Assembly: GCA_002497245.1 (NCBI GenBank)
Contig: DANB01000011.1
Location: 420 to 64,419, forward strand
Source: Euryarchaeota archaeon UBA439
GTDB taxonomy: Archaea; Thermoplasmatota; Poseidoniia; Poseidoniales; Thalassarchaeaceae
Direction of reading: 5' to 3'
DNA length: 64,000 bases
The notes beneath the pieces were generated by a model. It did no database searches, was not told where the DNA came from, and worked only from the letters and a program-made list of their open reading frames with translations. The translations under genes were made by a program, and so were the position numbers. Shown piece by piece: positions 1 through 9,496 of the stretch. Numbering within the stretch: the first letter of the stretch is position 1; each line of letters begins with the position of its first letter.

Positions 1-76
1 GGGACTGTAGCTCAGCTGGGAGAGCGCCGCACTGAAGATGCGGAGGCCGCTGGTTCAAGTCCGGCCAGTCCCACCA
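1..76 (+). tRNA. tRNA-Phe (GAA), CCA encoded
   Basis: A complete cloverleaf can be folded. The acceptor stem pairs 1-7 with 66-72, the discriminator A is at 73 and a genome-encoded CCA is at 74-76. The anticodon arm has a five-pair stem CCGCA/TGCGG around the loop CTGAAGA, which gives anticodon GAA (phenylalanine). The T arm carries GGTTCAAGTCC. There is no intron. The gene starts at the first base of the window, so its promoter is outside. Confidence 0.97.
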
Positions 77-142
77 GCAAAATACCAAAATGACGCCTAG
101 TGTTATACAGTAATTCATTAACTATTGTTCTATCGATACGTT

Positions 143-709
143 ATGGATATCTTTGAGGGCCGTATAACTTCATGCGGTTTTGAATCAGGAGATAGAATTG
201 TTATTGGAATGTGGGAAAAGTCACCATTTGGAAGTTTTGCAGACATTATGTGGGCTAGGCCTGATGGGAAAAAAATTCTAATTGCACCAAATAATGAAAT
301 TGGAAAATATATTGATTCACTATATAATTTCGATGAAGTTAGAATTGAAGAAATAAAAATTGAAAATAAACATAATGAAATTGTCTTTAGCTGCGAAGAC
401 ATCAAATGTCAGTTTGAATGGGGGAAAGAAATATCATTTATAGTGAAAAAGAGGCCTCTTTGGTTTGTATCTACAATTGAGTATTTTTTTGGATGGTTGA
501 TATTTAGGACGAAAACTCACGGCAAAACAAAAAATGGCAGAAAAGAGTGGTATGTGGTTGATAAAATTTCTAGATTGAAAAATGCTAAGGCTGAGCTCTC
601 AGGTAAAAACTTGGGGAAATATACAAGATTCTACCCGAAGGCTAACTTTGGTTTTAGCGATCCACCAAATATGCCTGCATCGGTAATAGTTAGAAGTCAT
701 ATTGAATGA
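143..709 (+). CDS. Hypothetical protein, about 188 aa
   Basis: I do not recognise this protein. The frame is open from a TTG at 125, but the ATG at 143 (MDIFEGRITS) is the more natural start. The product is soluble, with a mixed charge pattern and no clear signal peptide. A hydrophobic/aromatic stretch around residues 110-125 (WFVSTIEYFFGWLIF) could be one membrane-associated segment. The gene is isolated between tRNA-Phe and the convergent endonuclease gene, with only 3 bp between the two stop codons. Codon use is AT-rich like its neighbours. Confidence 0.7.
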   Translation: MDIFEGRITSCGFESGDRIVIGMWEKSPFGSFADIMWARPDGKKILIAPNNEIGKYIDSLYNFDEVRIEEIKIENKHNEIVFSCEDIKCQFEWGKEISFIVKKRPLWFVSTIEYFFGWLIFRTKTHGKTKNGRKEWYVVDKISRLKNAKAELSGKNLGKYTRFYPKANFGFSDPPNMPASVIVRSHIE

Positions 710-712
710 TTC

Positions 713-1840
713 TTAGAATAAATCATCATCGTCTTCATTATCATCAAAAGACATCATCGAACTAGATTCAGTATTTTTCTTAGCTGGTGCCTTTTTGGGA
801 GCAGGTTTTTCAGTCTTTTCTGATTTTTCTCCCTCAGACTTCTGTCTTTCCTCTGCTGCCTTTTTCTCAAGTTCTGCAAGTTCATCTGAAGACATACCGG
901 CTTCTCTCGCTAATTTCAATCGACGTTCATCACGAGCACGGATCTCCAATAATCTCTGTCGTGCCTTATCATAATGTTGTAACATGTACATTGCATCATG
1001 TTCCAATAATGGAGAATCGGAAATAATTGTAATATCTAACCAATCACCTTCCTCTGCTAAATATTCTGCAAATGGCTCAAATTTCAAATCAGATTTCTTT
1101 ATCTGAGTGTAATGTAGAGCATTACCCATTCTATGTTCTACACCTGCAAAGTGACAATAGAACTTCTTTCCACCATAACTTTCTCTAACAAGGTCAAATA
1201 ATTCAGCGTAATCTTCACTAGTTTTCATCTTACCATGACCCCTAGCATGAATGTGAGCCATATTAATTACAGGAACTGTTCCATCGACATGGTTGCAAAC
1301 TTCTAGTACTTCCTCAATTGTACCCCATAACTCTTGACGCCCCGATGTTTCAATTCCAACTAAAGAAGGTTCAGATTCATGAATCCAAGGAAAGGCAGCA
1401 TAGTCTAGTTCTTCTTGAGCATCTCCCCAAATTGAACGAACTCTGTCAACAACTCCTGAAAATACATTTGCTACTTGTTCATTTGCAGAACTACCTGGCT
1501 CATACTCTCCATAAGGACCTACATGATAGGTCAAATGACGTGCATTGAGAATCTTTCCAGCTTGCATACTGGATTCCATTTTTAACAAACTACGATTTCG
1601 TTCTCTACGATTTCCTAAAAGTTCGGCATAATAAGGACCATGCATATTCATTTCAATATCTGAATCCCAAGAAAGTATTCCTGCTTGCCAGTATTGATCG
1701 AAATGTTTGGGTTGAACTGTGCGAACGGTTTGTATCTCCATAGCATCTAAACCAAGCACAGTAATATCGTCCATACCCTCTACTATCGTACGCCCTTTAC
1801 AAGACAAAGGGACACCTGCTGGACCTAATCGTAGTGGCAT
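713..1840 (-). CDS. nfo: Endonuclease IV-like AP endonuclease (TIM barrel)
   Basis: Predicted AP endonuclease of the endonuclease IV/xylose isomerase-like TIM-barrel family, which incises DNA at abasic sites in base excision repair. I chose the ATG at 1840 (MPLRLGPAGVPLS), because the family begins with such a strand and a GGGGATG element lies upstream; the frame is open to 1882. Likely metal ligands follow the family order: His67 (NMHGPY), His106 (YHVGPYGE), Glu164 (GIETSG), His196, His230 (CHFAGVEH), His243 and Glu280. The last about 70 residues are an added Lys/Glu/Ala-rich and then strongly acidic tail (ending DDNEDDDDLF), probably disordered and possibly for protein contacts. Family assignment is good; exact substrate is inferred. 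Confidence 0.82.
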   Translation of the reverse strand: MPLRLGPAGVPLSCKGRTIVEGMDDITVLGLDAMEIQTVRTVQPKHFDQYWQAGILSWDSDIEMNMHGPYYAELLGNRRERNRSLLKMESSMQAGKILNARHLTYHVGPYGEYEPGSSANEQVANVFSGVVDRVRSIWGDAQEELDYAAFPWIHESEPSLVGIETSGRQELWGTIEEVLEVCNHVDGTVPVINMAHIHARGHGKMKTSEDYAELFDLVRESYGGKKFYCHFAGVEHRMGNALHYTQIKKSDLKFEPFAEYLAEEGDWLDITIISDSPLLEHDAMYMLQHYDKARQRLLEIRARDERRLKLAREAGMSSDELAELEKKAAEERQKSEGEKSEKTEKPAPKKAPAKKNTESSSMMSFDDNEDDDDLF

Positions 1841-1934
1841 ACTTGCATCCCCCGAGGGTTGGCCGAACGGGTGACCCTTCAAAAGGCATTGTTGCTATAA
1901 GTCCCAGTTAAAGTTCTAATTTAAAAAATATTTT

Positions 1935-2615
1935 TTATTCAAAATCGCCTAAACAGGCATCTTTAACGCCTGAATTTCCAGTTCCTGAAAGCGGAAGAAT
2001 ACAAATATATCTGGCCAACCATTCTAAAGGCTGAAGAGAATGTTCAGTGATAACACTCACCGAACCCATAGAATGTTCAACCATTGCCTTTTTCTCATCA
2101 CTAAGATAGGTGCATACATGAGGCACGAGACCTCTATTACGAATTTCTTTGAGAATATCTGCAACGGGAATTTGTTCTAATTTAGATATTGCATCTAGAG
2201 CTCTCGGTGTAAAGAATAATACATGAATTTGTCTAATTCTACTTATCACAAATCCCCATGATTTAGAAATATCTTCTGAATTCTTAGGCACATCAACAAT
2301 CATTACCATCTTTGCACCTTCAAGTTCTCCAAATGTCATCCCTGCACCCACTGCTGACTTTGGAGAATCGCCCAATAAGATCGTCTCTGCTGAGTTGACT
2401 AACCAATGAATACCATTTGTTGACTCTCTCCAATCTATCTTTCCATGATTAAAAGTGGAAAATAATTCATTATCATTGCAAGTGATAAATCTTGTTTGGG
2501 CACCAATAGAATCTGAATAAGAAAAAATAGTAAAAGCATTATCATCCCTATTTGGATTACCGAAAGCGACAATCTTGATTTCTGAAATAGACATTTTCTT
2601 CAATCCATCTTCCAT
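1935..2615 (-). CDS. Hypothetical protein overlapping the pelota gene
   Basis: A 226-residue soluble protein that I do not recognise. It begins with a beta-strand-rich segment containing GNPNRDDNAF, a phrase reminiscent of hydrogenase-maturation proteases, but the rest of that family is not evident. The first ATG (2615) overlaps the end of pelA by 16 bp; an in-frame ATG at 2594 (MSISEIK) would remove the overlap. Same strand and overlap make co-transcription with pelA and fhs likely, so a role near translation quality control is possible but unproven. Confidence 0.75.
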   Translation of the reverse strand: MEDGLKKMSISEIKIVAFGNPNRDDNAFTIFSYSDSIGAQTRFITCNDNELFSTFNHGKIDWRESTNGIHWLVNSAETILLGDSPKSAVGAGMTFGELEGAKMVMIVDVPKNSEDISKSWGFVISRIRQIHVLFFTPRALDAISKLEQIPVADILKEIRNRGLVPHVCTYLSDEKKAMVEHSMGSVSVITEHSLQPLEWLARYICILPLSGTGNSGVKDACLGDFE

Positions 2616-3664
2616 CTTAACAAAGCTATAGCACCTCCAAGGCCCAATAATTGCTGTGCTGAGTCATGTTCTTGAGATACTTGAATAATAACGCCCTTTG
2701 ATAGTTCTGTAGTTTGTAATATCGATTCCCAATTTTCCCTAACTTCTATATCCGGACTTCGTATCAGATTTGCATCTATAGCCAGTGTCTCAATAGCTCC
2801 TGAATCCGCAGCCTCAGAAATAAAATTCATTCCAAAAGCTACGGCTCCATTAGTAGAGATTCTTTTCAGACCCTCCTCTATTGCTTTAATCTGAGAAACA
2901 AGAGCATGTTCTCCTAAAACAGCATCTGCTAAACCGTCTGCTAATACCTCGTTAGCAGCAGACCTACCTCCGATAGAAGTGGCCGCATTTAGTATCTGAT
3001 TTTTAGAGCCATTTGACTTAAGTATGGATTCAAATTGCTCTCTTGCAAGACCTGGCCCGCATATTACCATTGGCATATCATCGGAGAATACCAAGATTGT
3101 TTCTTTGGCAACTTTTTCAAAAAAGTCTCTCCTTACACCCGAAGAGTCATTGATTCTTTTACCGCCGCCACGCATACTAAATTGCGAAACATCTCTAATA
3201 CCATGGGAGGTCACTTCAAACAGAATAATCTCATCATTTTCAACAACTATCAATGCAGATTTGGCCCTTGAACCAGATGAAATGGTTTCTTTAAGCAGCG
3301 ATAAGTCTGATTTGATAAAGCCTCCAGGAAATTCCAACTCAACTTCATCGCCAGGAGATATAATGTGAGTATGGTGACTACCTATGTCAAAATTAGCATC
3401 CTTGATTATACCATGTGCCCTTAAATTGTCAGTGAATGGTTGAAATTCAGTCTTTTCTACGTTCAAAACTATCCACATAGGTTTTCTTTCAGCACTCTTC
3501 GCCCTACCATCTTCCTGGGTTCCAGTAGTAGAATCTCTCCTATGAGATAGCATTCCAAGAATCGAGTTGGGGCGACATAACTGCGATAGTGCCCAAAGAT
3601 CATCTTCAGATTCAATCCTTAAGCGGAATCCTTCTTCAAGTGTCTTAATCTGTCGCACAACCAC
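2600..3664 (-). CDS. pelA: mRNA surveillance protein Pelota (Dom34/aPelota)
   Basis: Archaeal Pelota, the eRF1 relative that binds the A site of stalled ribosomes and with aABCE1 releases and recycles them (no-go decay/ribosome rescue). The N-terminal Sm-like domain has the characteristic EEGFRLRIESEDDLWALSQL and the later GDEVELEF-like strand. The central domain follows with KSALIVVENDEIILFEV, and the C-terminal domain with AVLGEHALVSQIKAIEEGLK and the final LLGLGGAIALLRWKM. It lacks the eRF1 GGQ loop, as expected for Pelota. Length (354 aa) is typical. The start is GTG at 3664 or GTG at 3658, which has better spacing to GAGG. It lies 4 bp after fhs on the same strand. Confidence 0.95.
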   Translation of the reverse strand: MVVRQIKTLEEGFRLRIESEDDLWALSQLCRPNSILGMLSHRRDSTTGTQEDGRAKSAERKPMWIVLNVEKTEFQPFTDNLRAHGIIKDANFDIGSHHTHIISPGDEVELEFPGGFIKSDLSLLKETISSGSRAKSALIVVENDEIILFEVTSHGIRDVSQFSMRGGGKRINDSSGVRRDFFEKVAKETILVFSDDMPMVICGPGLAREQFESILKSNGSKNQILNAATSIGGRSAANEVLADGLADAVLGEHALVSQIKAIEEGLKRISTNGAVAFGMNFISEAADSGAIETLAIDANLIRSPDIEVRENWESILQTTELSKGVIIQVSQEHDSAQQLLGLGGAIALLRWKMD

Positions 3665-3668
3665 AACC

Positions 3669-5387
3669 TCAACCGAAAACTCCCATTAAGTTACCATCTT
3701 CATCCATGTCCATGTCCATTGCGGCTGGCCTTTTTGGTAATCCAGGCATAGTCATCATAGAACCACATATCGCAACTAAAAATCCTGCACCTGCATTGAT
3801 TCTAATCTCTCTAATAGGTAAGGTAAATCCAGTTGGGGCTCCAAGTTCTGATGCCTCATGACTAAATGAATACTGAGTTTTAGCCATACAAACCGGAAGT
3901 TTATCTAAATTCCAATTTTTCAAAGTTTCAAAAGATGCCAAGGCCTGAGGACTGAAATCCACATTATGTGCTCCATATACATTTGTTGCAATTTTCAAGA
4001 TAGTTTCTTTAACTGACATTCCTGGATTAATAATAGGTGAATATTTCCTTCCAGATTCATCATGTCTTTTACAAGCATTAACTACTGCATCTGCTAATTC
4101 ACCAGCGCCTAAACCTCCACCTGCATGTCCTTCAAAAATTACAACATCTTTTGCACCGGCTAATTTGGCTTCATCACTAATTGCTTGTATTTCCGCATCT
4201 GTATCTGTGGAAAATTTATTTATTGAAACAATTACTGGTAATCCAGTCATTGAAATATTTCTAACATGTCTTCTTAGATTACTACCTGCTCCTTTTCTTG
4301 TAGCATCTACATTTTCAGATTCTAATTCTTCTTTTGGAGGCCTTTTTCCTCCTCCAGTTGAAAATCCTCCTCCATGTAACTTCATACTTCTAACTGTAAC
4401 ATTGATAACGACACAATCAGGGGTTTTTCCAGAGGCTAGAGATTTGATGTGAAGGGCTTTCTCTGCACCCATATCTGCTCCAAAACCTGCTTCCGTAACC
4501 ACATAATCTGAACATGAAAGAGCTAGTGAGTCTGCAATTATTGAAGAGTTTCCATGTGCAATGTTTGCGAACGGCCCACAATGAACAAATGCAGGATCGC
4601 CTTCTAATGTTTGTACAAGATTTGGAAGTAATGCGTCTCTTAGAAGTAGAGCCATAGAACCGGCAGCACCTATGTCATCTGCAGTAACCGGTTGGCCACT
4701 ATTAGACTCTGCAATTATGATTCGACCTAATCTAGCACGTAAATCCTCATAGTCTCTAGAGAGTGATAAGATAGCCATAACTTCACTAGCAGCAGTAATA
4801 TCAAATCTATCACTTCGAACTAAACCATTTGATTTGCCCCCAAGACCAATTGTGACTTCTCTTAAAGAACGGTCATTCATATCAATTACTCGAGGCCAAA
4901 ATATACGATTTGTATCAATATCTAACTGATTATCTCGATGAAGATGGTTGTCCAGAATAGCAGAACATAAATTATGAGCAGATGTTACGGCATGTAAGTC
5001 CCCAGTGAAATGTAGATTTATTTGTTCCATAGGAATTACCTGGGAAAAACCTCCTCCTGCAGCACCACCTTTTATTCCGAAAACAGGACCCATTGATGGT
5101 TCTCTAATTACACAGCATGCATTGTACCCTTTTCTATTGAGACCCTGATTAAGTCCAATTGTTGTAACAGTCTTACCTTCACCGAAAGGAGTAGGGTTTA
5201 CTGAAGTTACAAGAATCAAGAAACCTTGCTTACTGGATGACTTTGATTTCATTGTTTCCCACTGTATTTTCGCTACAGTTGGCCCTTGCATAATCAAGTC
5301 ACTACTAGAAAGTCCGAGCTTCGAAGCAATCTCTTCTATAGGTCTAGGTTCTGCCCTACGGGCGATATCCAAATCACTGTCCATCAA
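3669..5387 (-). CDS. fhs: Formate--tetrahydrofolate ligase
   Basis: ATP-dependent formation of 10-formyl-THF from formate and THF in cytosolic one-carbon metabolism. The P-loop-like TPFGEGKT (about residues 66-73) is followed by IREPSMGPVFGIKGGAAGGG, FTGDLHAV and the conserved FANIAHGNSS, all hallmark segments of Fhs. Length (572 aa) matches the usual 550-580. The start is the ATG at 5387 or the adjacent one at 5384. It is first of a minus-strand group fhs-pelA-unknown. Fhs is typically bacterial, and its presence in this archaeal context suggests THF-based C1 chemistry. Confidence 0.97.
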   Translation of the reverse strand: MMDSDLDIARRAEPRPIEEIASKLGLSSSDLIMQGPTVAKIQWETMKSKSSSKQGFLILVTSVNPTPFGEGKTVTTIGLNQGLNRKGYNACCVIREPSMGPVFGIKGGAAGGGFSQVIPMEQINLHFTGDLHAVTSAHNLCSAILDNHLHRDNQLDIDTNRIFWPRVIDMNDRSLREVTIGLGGKSNGLVRSDRFDITAASEVMAILSLSRDYEDLRARLGRIIIAESNSGQPVTADDIGAAGSMALLLRDALLPNLVQTLEGDPAFVHCGPFANIAHGNSSIIADSLALSCSDYVVTEAGFGADMGAEKALHIKSLASGKTPDCVVINVTVRSMKLHGGGFSTGGGKRPPKEELESENVDATRKGAGSNLRRHVRNISMTGLPVIVSINKFSTDTDAEIQAISDEAKLAGAKDVVIFEGHAGGGLGAGELADAVVNACKRHDESGRKYSPIINPGMSVKETILKIATNVYGAHNVDFSPQALASFETLKNWNLDKLPVCMAKTQYSFSHEASELGAPTGFTLPIREIRINAGAGFLVAICGSMMTMPGLPKRPAAMDMDMDEDGNLMGVFG

Positions 5388-5436
5388 CCTTTCCGGGCGA
5401 ACTACTCACTTGAAACCTTCATTGCTAACAATTCGT

Positions 5437-5442
5437 AGGAGG
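5437..5442 (+). promoter_or_regulatory. Shine-Dalgarno AGGAGG fixing the aroE-like GTG start
   Basis: A perfect AGGAGG lies 4 nt before the GTG at 5447. The nearby ATG at 5445 is followed at once by a stop, so the ribosome-binding site decides for GTG. Confidence 0.75.
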
Positions 5443-5446
5443 CCAT

Positions 5447-6193
5447 GTGAAGACACCCGCCTATTGGGGGATTGCTGGATTTCCCATCGCACATTCGTTA
5501 ACCCCTAGGCTATTCAAAATTGTAGGTGAATATGTAGGATTATCTGGCTCACAATGTGTATTTATTGAGGCGGATTCAATTGATGAGTTTCTCAACAATA
5601 TAGAACATTTGGAGGGAGATATCTGGATTAGTTGCACTGCACCTTTGAAGCATTCCCCTCAAGAAAGATTAGGAATCTCAGGGCCTAAAGGAGTCAATGC
5701 AATTAATCAATTGAAAAGATCTGATGGGGAATGGTCGGGGACAAGTACTGATGGTGTAGGATTTGTTGCCGCTGTGAAACATATCGGAATAAATCCCAAA
5801 GGAACTATTCTGAAAATGCGGGGAGGGGGGTCTGCTGCTCGCTCTATAGCTTCATCATGGTCATCTGAAGGAGGACTTATTCATCCAATAGATGGAAGAA
5901 GAAATCTTGTAGATGGACCTTGGAATGATGCAATAGTAAAGGAAGGAAATGCTGCTATTGCAATCGACCTCGATGCCACTGCAGGAGGTGGAGAATCTGA
6001 GAAATTAGATGCTGAGAGGCAGGTTTCAATATCATATGGCGAAAATTGGGGAATTGGCGACTTTGCTGTAATCATGGTTGCTGCACAGCATCTTGAAGCC
6101 TGGAAAAAACTATTTTCTCCAGATAAAATTGATAAATTACCTTCGCTGATAGAATTACTAGAATTGCTTGATGAAAGCTATCAGTCTTCTTGA
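5447..6193 (+). CDS. Shikimate dehydrogenase (AroE)-like protein
   Basis: NADP-dependent shikimate dehydrogenase family, the step from 3-dehydroshikimate to shikimate in aromatic amino-acid synthesis. The N-terminal substrate domain starts WGIAGFPIAHSLTPRLF, matching the family GxPIxHSxSP motif. SCTAPLKHS supplies the expected catalytic Lys (about residue 68), and GTSTDGVGF corresponds to the NTDxxG segment. The Rossmann part has RGGGSAARSIA where GAGGAARA is usual. At 248 aa it is slightly short (usual 265-290), and the dinucleotide loop is divergent, so substrate or cofactor preference may differ. The GTG start at 5447 is fixed by its strong SD. Confidence 0.82.
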   Translation: MKTPAYWGIAGFPIAHSLTPRLFKIVGEYVGLSGSQCVFIEADSIDEFLNNIEHLEGDIWISCTAPLKHSPQERLGISGPKGVNAINQLKRSDGEWSGTSTDGVGFVAAVKHIGINPKGTILKMRGGGSAARSIASSWSSEGGLIHPIDGRRNLVDGPWNDAIVKEGNAAIAIDLDATAGGGESEKLDAERQVSISYGENWGIGDFAVIMVAAQHLEAWKKLFSPDKIDKLPSLIELLELLDESYQSS

Positions 6194-6441
6194 CTTTCTA
6201 ACTTGGACTTGAGGCGTTTATTTTCTTTTTTGAGGGCCCAATGAGACACAAATAAACCAACAACGAGGACAGAAAATAGGAAAGTAGTCGCTGTCATAGA
6301 CCATAGAAAGAGGGAATCCAAGCTTCCATGATTTTCAGGAGTTGCCTCGCCTGTGAAGTTGTAGGCATAAAGATTTATGTACCCTATAAAAGCAAGGATT
6401 GTGAGTGCTATCATGCCTTTGAGATAACCAAAAATACCCAT
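6181..6441 (-). CDS. Small two-TM membrane protein
   Basis: An 86-residue hypothetical protein with two hydrophobic helices (about residues 9-27 and 43-68) joined by a short polar loop. A charged C-terminal tail (KKENKRLKSKLESQED) follows and could form a short coiled coil. Its 3' end overlaps the convergent aroE-like gene by 13 bp. It sits 20 bp downstream of the carboxyltransferase gene on the same strand and may be co-transcribed. No family recognised. Confidence 0.65.
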   Translation of the reverse strand: MGIFGYLKGMIALTILAFIGYINLYAYNFTGEATPENHGSLDSLFLWSMTATTFLFSVLVVGLFVSHWALKKENKRLKSKLESQED

Positions 6442-6461
6442 ATTTACACCTTTTTACATAT

Positions 6462-8012
6462 TTACAATGGTATGTTACCATGCTTCTTTGGAGGCACCCA
6501 TTCTCTCTTAGATTTGAGTGGCCTCAATGCTTGTATCAATTTTTTCCTAGTTTCTGAAGGTTCAATTACGTCATCTAACCAACCATTTTTAGCCGCAACA
6601 TATGGATCTCCAAACTTATCTTGATACTCAGAAACTAATTCAGAATGTGTCTGATCTTTATCTGAAGATAATTCAAGTTCACGACGATGAATAATATTCA
6701 CCGCACCATCTGCACCCATCACTGCCAATTCTCCCGATGGCCATGAAATATTGTAATCAGAACCTAGATGTTTACAAGACATAGCAAGATAAGCTCCACC
6801 ATATGCCTTACGAGTTACAACTGTTAATTTGGGAATAGTTGCCTCAGCATATGCGTATAACATCTTAGCACCATGTCTGATTATTCCACCCCACTCTTGT
6901 ACAGTTCCAGGAAGGAAACCAGGGACATCAACAAAAGTGACTACTGGAATATTGAAAATATCACAAGTACGAATAAATCTAGCAGCTTTCACGGATGAAT
7001 CAATATCTAAACATCCAGCTAGTACTTTCGGTTGATTAGCAACTATACCAATAGGTTGTCCATCTAAACGGGCGAAACCAATAAGAATATTTTCAGCATA
7101 TGAAGGAAATAGTTCCATGAACCTTCCCTCATCTACTATTTCCTTAATCACTTTAGACATATCATATGGCTTATTCGAGTCTGATGGTACAATATCTTCG
7201 AGTTTTTTACAAGACCGATTCCATTTATCTCCCGATTTAACATTAAGTGGTTCTGCAAGCGTATGATCTGGTAAGTATCCAAGTATTTCTGCTGCAATGT
7301 TAATTGCATCATGTTCATCATCTGCAACTAAGCAGGCAATACCACTACGGCTAGAATGAGATTCTGCACCACCTAATGTTTCTTCATCTATTTCTCCACT
7401 AACTACTTCAGGAATAAAATATGGGCTACGCATAAACATTTGACCATGTTCTGATCCAAGAATAACAAAATCAGAAAGACCGGCTGCTAATGCACTAACA
7501 CCAGATACAGTTCCAAGAACTAGAGAAATAATTGGTATTCGGCCAGAACATGCTGCAAAAATATCCAGTAGTTCACCAGTAGCACCTAGAGATGATACTC
7601 CTTCATGAGCACGTTGACCGTCTCCGTCCCAAATACCGATTACTGGTAGCATTGATTTTTCAGCAAACTCAACTATTTTGGAGATTTTCTTTGCATGCAT
7701 TTCACCCATTGTACCCTCAAAAATAGAATAATCTTGTGCGAAACAAACTATTCTTCTTCCATCGAGCATACCATGGCCGGCAACAACTCCGTCACCTAAT
7801 GGCCGATGTAAATGTAGATTATGATCTCCAGAACGATGCTGTATGAATGCATCAATTTCAACAAATGAATCAGAATCAAGTAATGCATTTATTCTCTCTC
7901 TGGCAGTCATTCGACCAGATTTTCTTAAATTTTGAACCGAGATTCTATCTCCAGGATTATTTGCGATTTGACGCAAAATATCGAGATTATCGCTCGGCGA
8001 GGCCTTAGCCAT
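6462..8012 (-). CDS. pccB: Acyl-CoA carboxylase carboxyltransferase (beta) subunit
   Basis: Carboxyltransferase subunit of a propionyl-/acetyl-CoA carboxylase, moving CO2 from biotin to an acyl-CoA. The protein (516 aa, normal for PccB) has both crotonase-like halves. The N half contains GRMTARERINALLDSDSF and DYSIFEGTMGEMHAKKI with the oxyanion region SGVSALAAGLSDF. The C half has VTFVDVPGFLPGTVQEWGGIIRHGAKMLYAYAEATIPKLTVVTRKAYGGAY, a strong PccB/AccD signature, then WPSGELAVMGADGAVNII. The matching biotin carboxylase is unlinked at 48,959-50,305, and no biotin carrier protein is visible here. Confidence 0.95.
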   Translation of the reverse strand: MAKASPSDNLDILRQIANNPGDRISVQNLRKSGRMTARERINALLDSDSFVEIDAFIQHRSGDHNLHLHRPLGDGVVAGHGMLDGRRIVCFAQDYSIFEGTMGEMHAKKISKIVEFAEKSMLPVIGIWDGDGQRAHEGVSSLGATGELLDIFAACSGRIPIISLVLGTVSGVSALAAGLSDFVILGSEHGQMFMRSPYFIPEVVSGEIDEETLGGAESHSSRSGIACLVADDEHDAINIAAEILGYLPDHTLAEPLNVKSGDKWNRSCKKLEDIVPSDSNKPYDMSKVIKEIVDEGRFMELFPSYAENILIGFARLDGQPIGIVANQPKVLAGCLDIDSSVKAARFIRTCDIFNIPVVTFVDVPGFLPGTVQEWGGIIRHGAKMLYAYAEATIPKLTVVTRKAYGGAYLAMSCKHLGSDYNISWPSGELAVMGADGAVNIIHRRELELSSDKDQTHSELVSEYQDKFGDPYVAAKNGWLDDVIEPSETRKKLIQALRPLKSKREWVPPKKHGNIPL

Positions 8013-8060
8013 AACATGTCGAACTAACAGGCGGTTATTGAGAGATTAGGGTGAAGGTTA

Positions 8061-9407
8061 TCAGGACTGAGAATCAAATGGATTTTCTCCACACAAGTCA
8101 GATGCCCATGATGATTCAACGAATTCTCTACTTTTTTCTACAGATAGGAGATGATGGAGTTTCACTAAACCGGAACTAGGAGGGCATAATGACCCATGTC
8201 CTATCATTCCAATATTCTGTTGATCTCTGCCTTTAGAATAAACATCAAGGTGAACTGGCCCGTGTATAGTCTGAGTTGTAAGAACTGCAATTCCTCCTGA
8301 TTTACAATAATCCTCTATTGTCAACTTTAATTTGATATTTTCAGGACTGTCATTTTCAGGATCTTGAATTGGTAAGTGTCCAAGTCCCGTTCCATGAAAA
8401 TATAGTGCATCATAATTAGAGTCAATAGCCGCTTGAACCAAATCTGAATGTAAATGTGGCCCTGATGAAAATTCTGCAATTCGAATAGATTCATCAAAAA
8501 ATATTGGCGATTCTGACTCAATTCTAGCCTCATGCACTTGAGATTCATTAAATTCTATTCTAGCACCCTTTTTATCGACATAGATATTAGCAATTGGATC
8601 TTGATTAATTGACTTAAATGCGCCTCTTCTGGATGAATGATATTTTCTAGATGCACATCCAGGAAGTACTGCACAACATCCATCTGATGAATCCGCATGA
8701 AGTACTACAACTGCTGAATCTCGATCTCCAGTAGGAGATGGTCCATGAGCTGCCCAATGTACAGCAGCAATTAGGTTCTCTGCTGCGTCAGAAGAGCCGC
8801 GGTCGGGGGACCTCTGAGAACCGGTAAGTGCTATTCTACCAGGAGGTCTTCCACCTTGACCAGCCCAACCATAAGATATTGCGGCAGCAGTAAAATGTAG
8901 AGTATCGGTTCCATGAGTTATTACAACACCGGCAGCACCCTCTGAAAATGCTTCATGAGTTGCTTGTAACATCCTATTCCAATGCCTTGGACGGATATCA
9001 TCTGACCACATATTTCCTATTTTAACAGCATGTATCCGAGCAATTGAACGCAATTCAGGAACCGCATCTAATAACTCATCAGGCTCAAAACGTGCAGATA
9101 CTGCTCCGGTCTTGTAATCAACCTTTGATGCAATAGTTCCTCCAGTATGTATTAGGTGAACAAGAGGTAAAGATTCATCTTGAGGTATTGGCTGAATATT
9201 CTCCTCCTCTTCCATAGGAACGGAATCAAGAATTTCTATATTCTGGATGACTGATTCGGGATATGAAATATTGTAACCATTTACTAATTTCATCGTAATC
9301 AATTTGGGCCCCGCAGGAGGTAAAGAAAGACCTTCATGAGAAGTCTCTCCCGCCCAAGTCTTGACCACTAAACGAACCGGAGTTCCTGCCTCTGGCCAAT
9401 CCACCAT
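8061..9407 (-). CDS. gatD: Glu-tRNA(Gln) amidotransferase subunit D
   Basis: L-asparaginase-like subunit of the archaeal GatDE enzyme, which makes Gln-tRNA(Gln) by amidating Glu-tRNA(Gln). The N-terminal barrel (VRLVVKTWAGETSHEGLSLPP) is followed by the asparaginase core with IHTGGTIASKVDYKTGAV (first catalytic Thr) and VVITHGTDTLHFTA (the Thr-Asp pair). I place the start at the ATG 9407 (MVDWPEAG), preceded by AGAGGTG; the frame is open to 9443. GatE is not in this window. Divergent from the membrane-protein gene at 9497. Confidence 0.95.
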   Translation of the reverse strand: MVDWPEAGTPVRLVVKTWAGETSHEGLSLPPAGPKLITMKLVNGYNISYPESVIQNIEILDSVPMEEEENIQPIPQDESLPLVHLIHTGGTIASKVDYKTGAVSARFEPDELLDAVPELRSIARIHAVKIGNMWSDDIRPRHWNRMLQATHEAFSEGAAGVVITHGTDTLHFTAAAISYGWAGQGGRPPGRIALTGSQRSPDRGSSDAAENLIAAVHWAAHGPSPTGDRDSAVVVLHADSSDGCCAVLPGCASRKYHSSRRGAFKSINQDPIANIYVDKKGARIEFNESQVHEARIESESPIFFDESIRIAEFSSGPHLHSDLVQAAIDSNYDALYFHGTGLGHLPIQDPENDSPENIKLKLTIEDYCKSGGIAVLTTQTIHGPVHLDVYSKGRDQQNIGMIGHGSLCPPSSGLVKLHHLLSVEKSREFVESSWASDLCGENPFDSQS

Positions 9408-9496
9408 GACACCTCTGAAATACTGGCACCACATCAAACACACGCCTCGAAGAACTCAAATGAAGACATCATCGGTGGTTGTATGTAGGAATCAAC

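Noticed and set aside
1935..2615. Hydrogenase maturation protease
   Set aside because: Only the short GNPNRDDNA phrase fits; the metal-binding residues and the rest of the fold are not evident and no hydrogenase is nearby.
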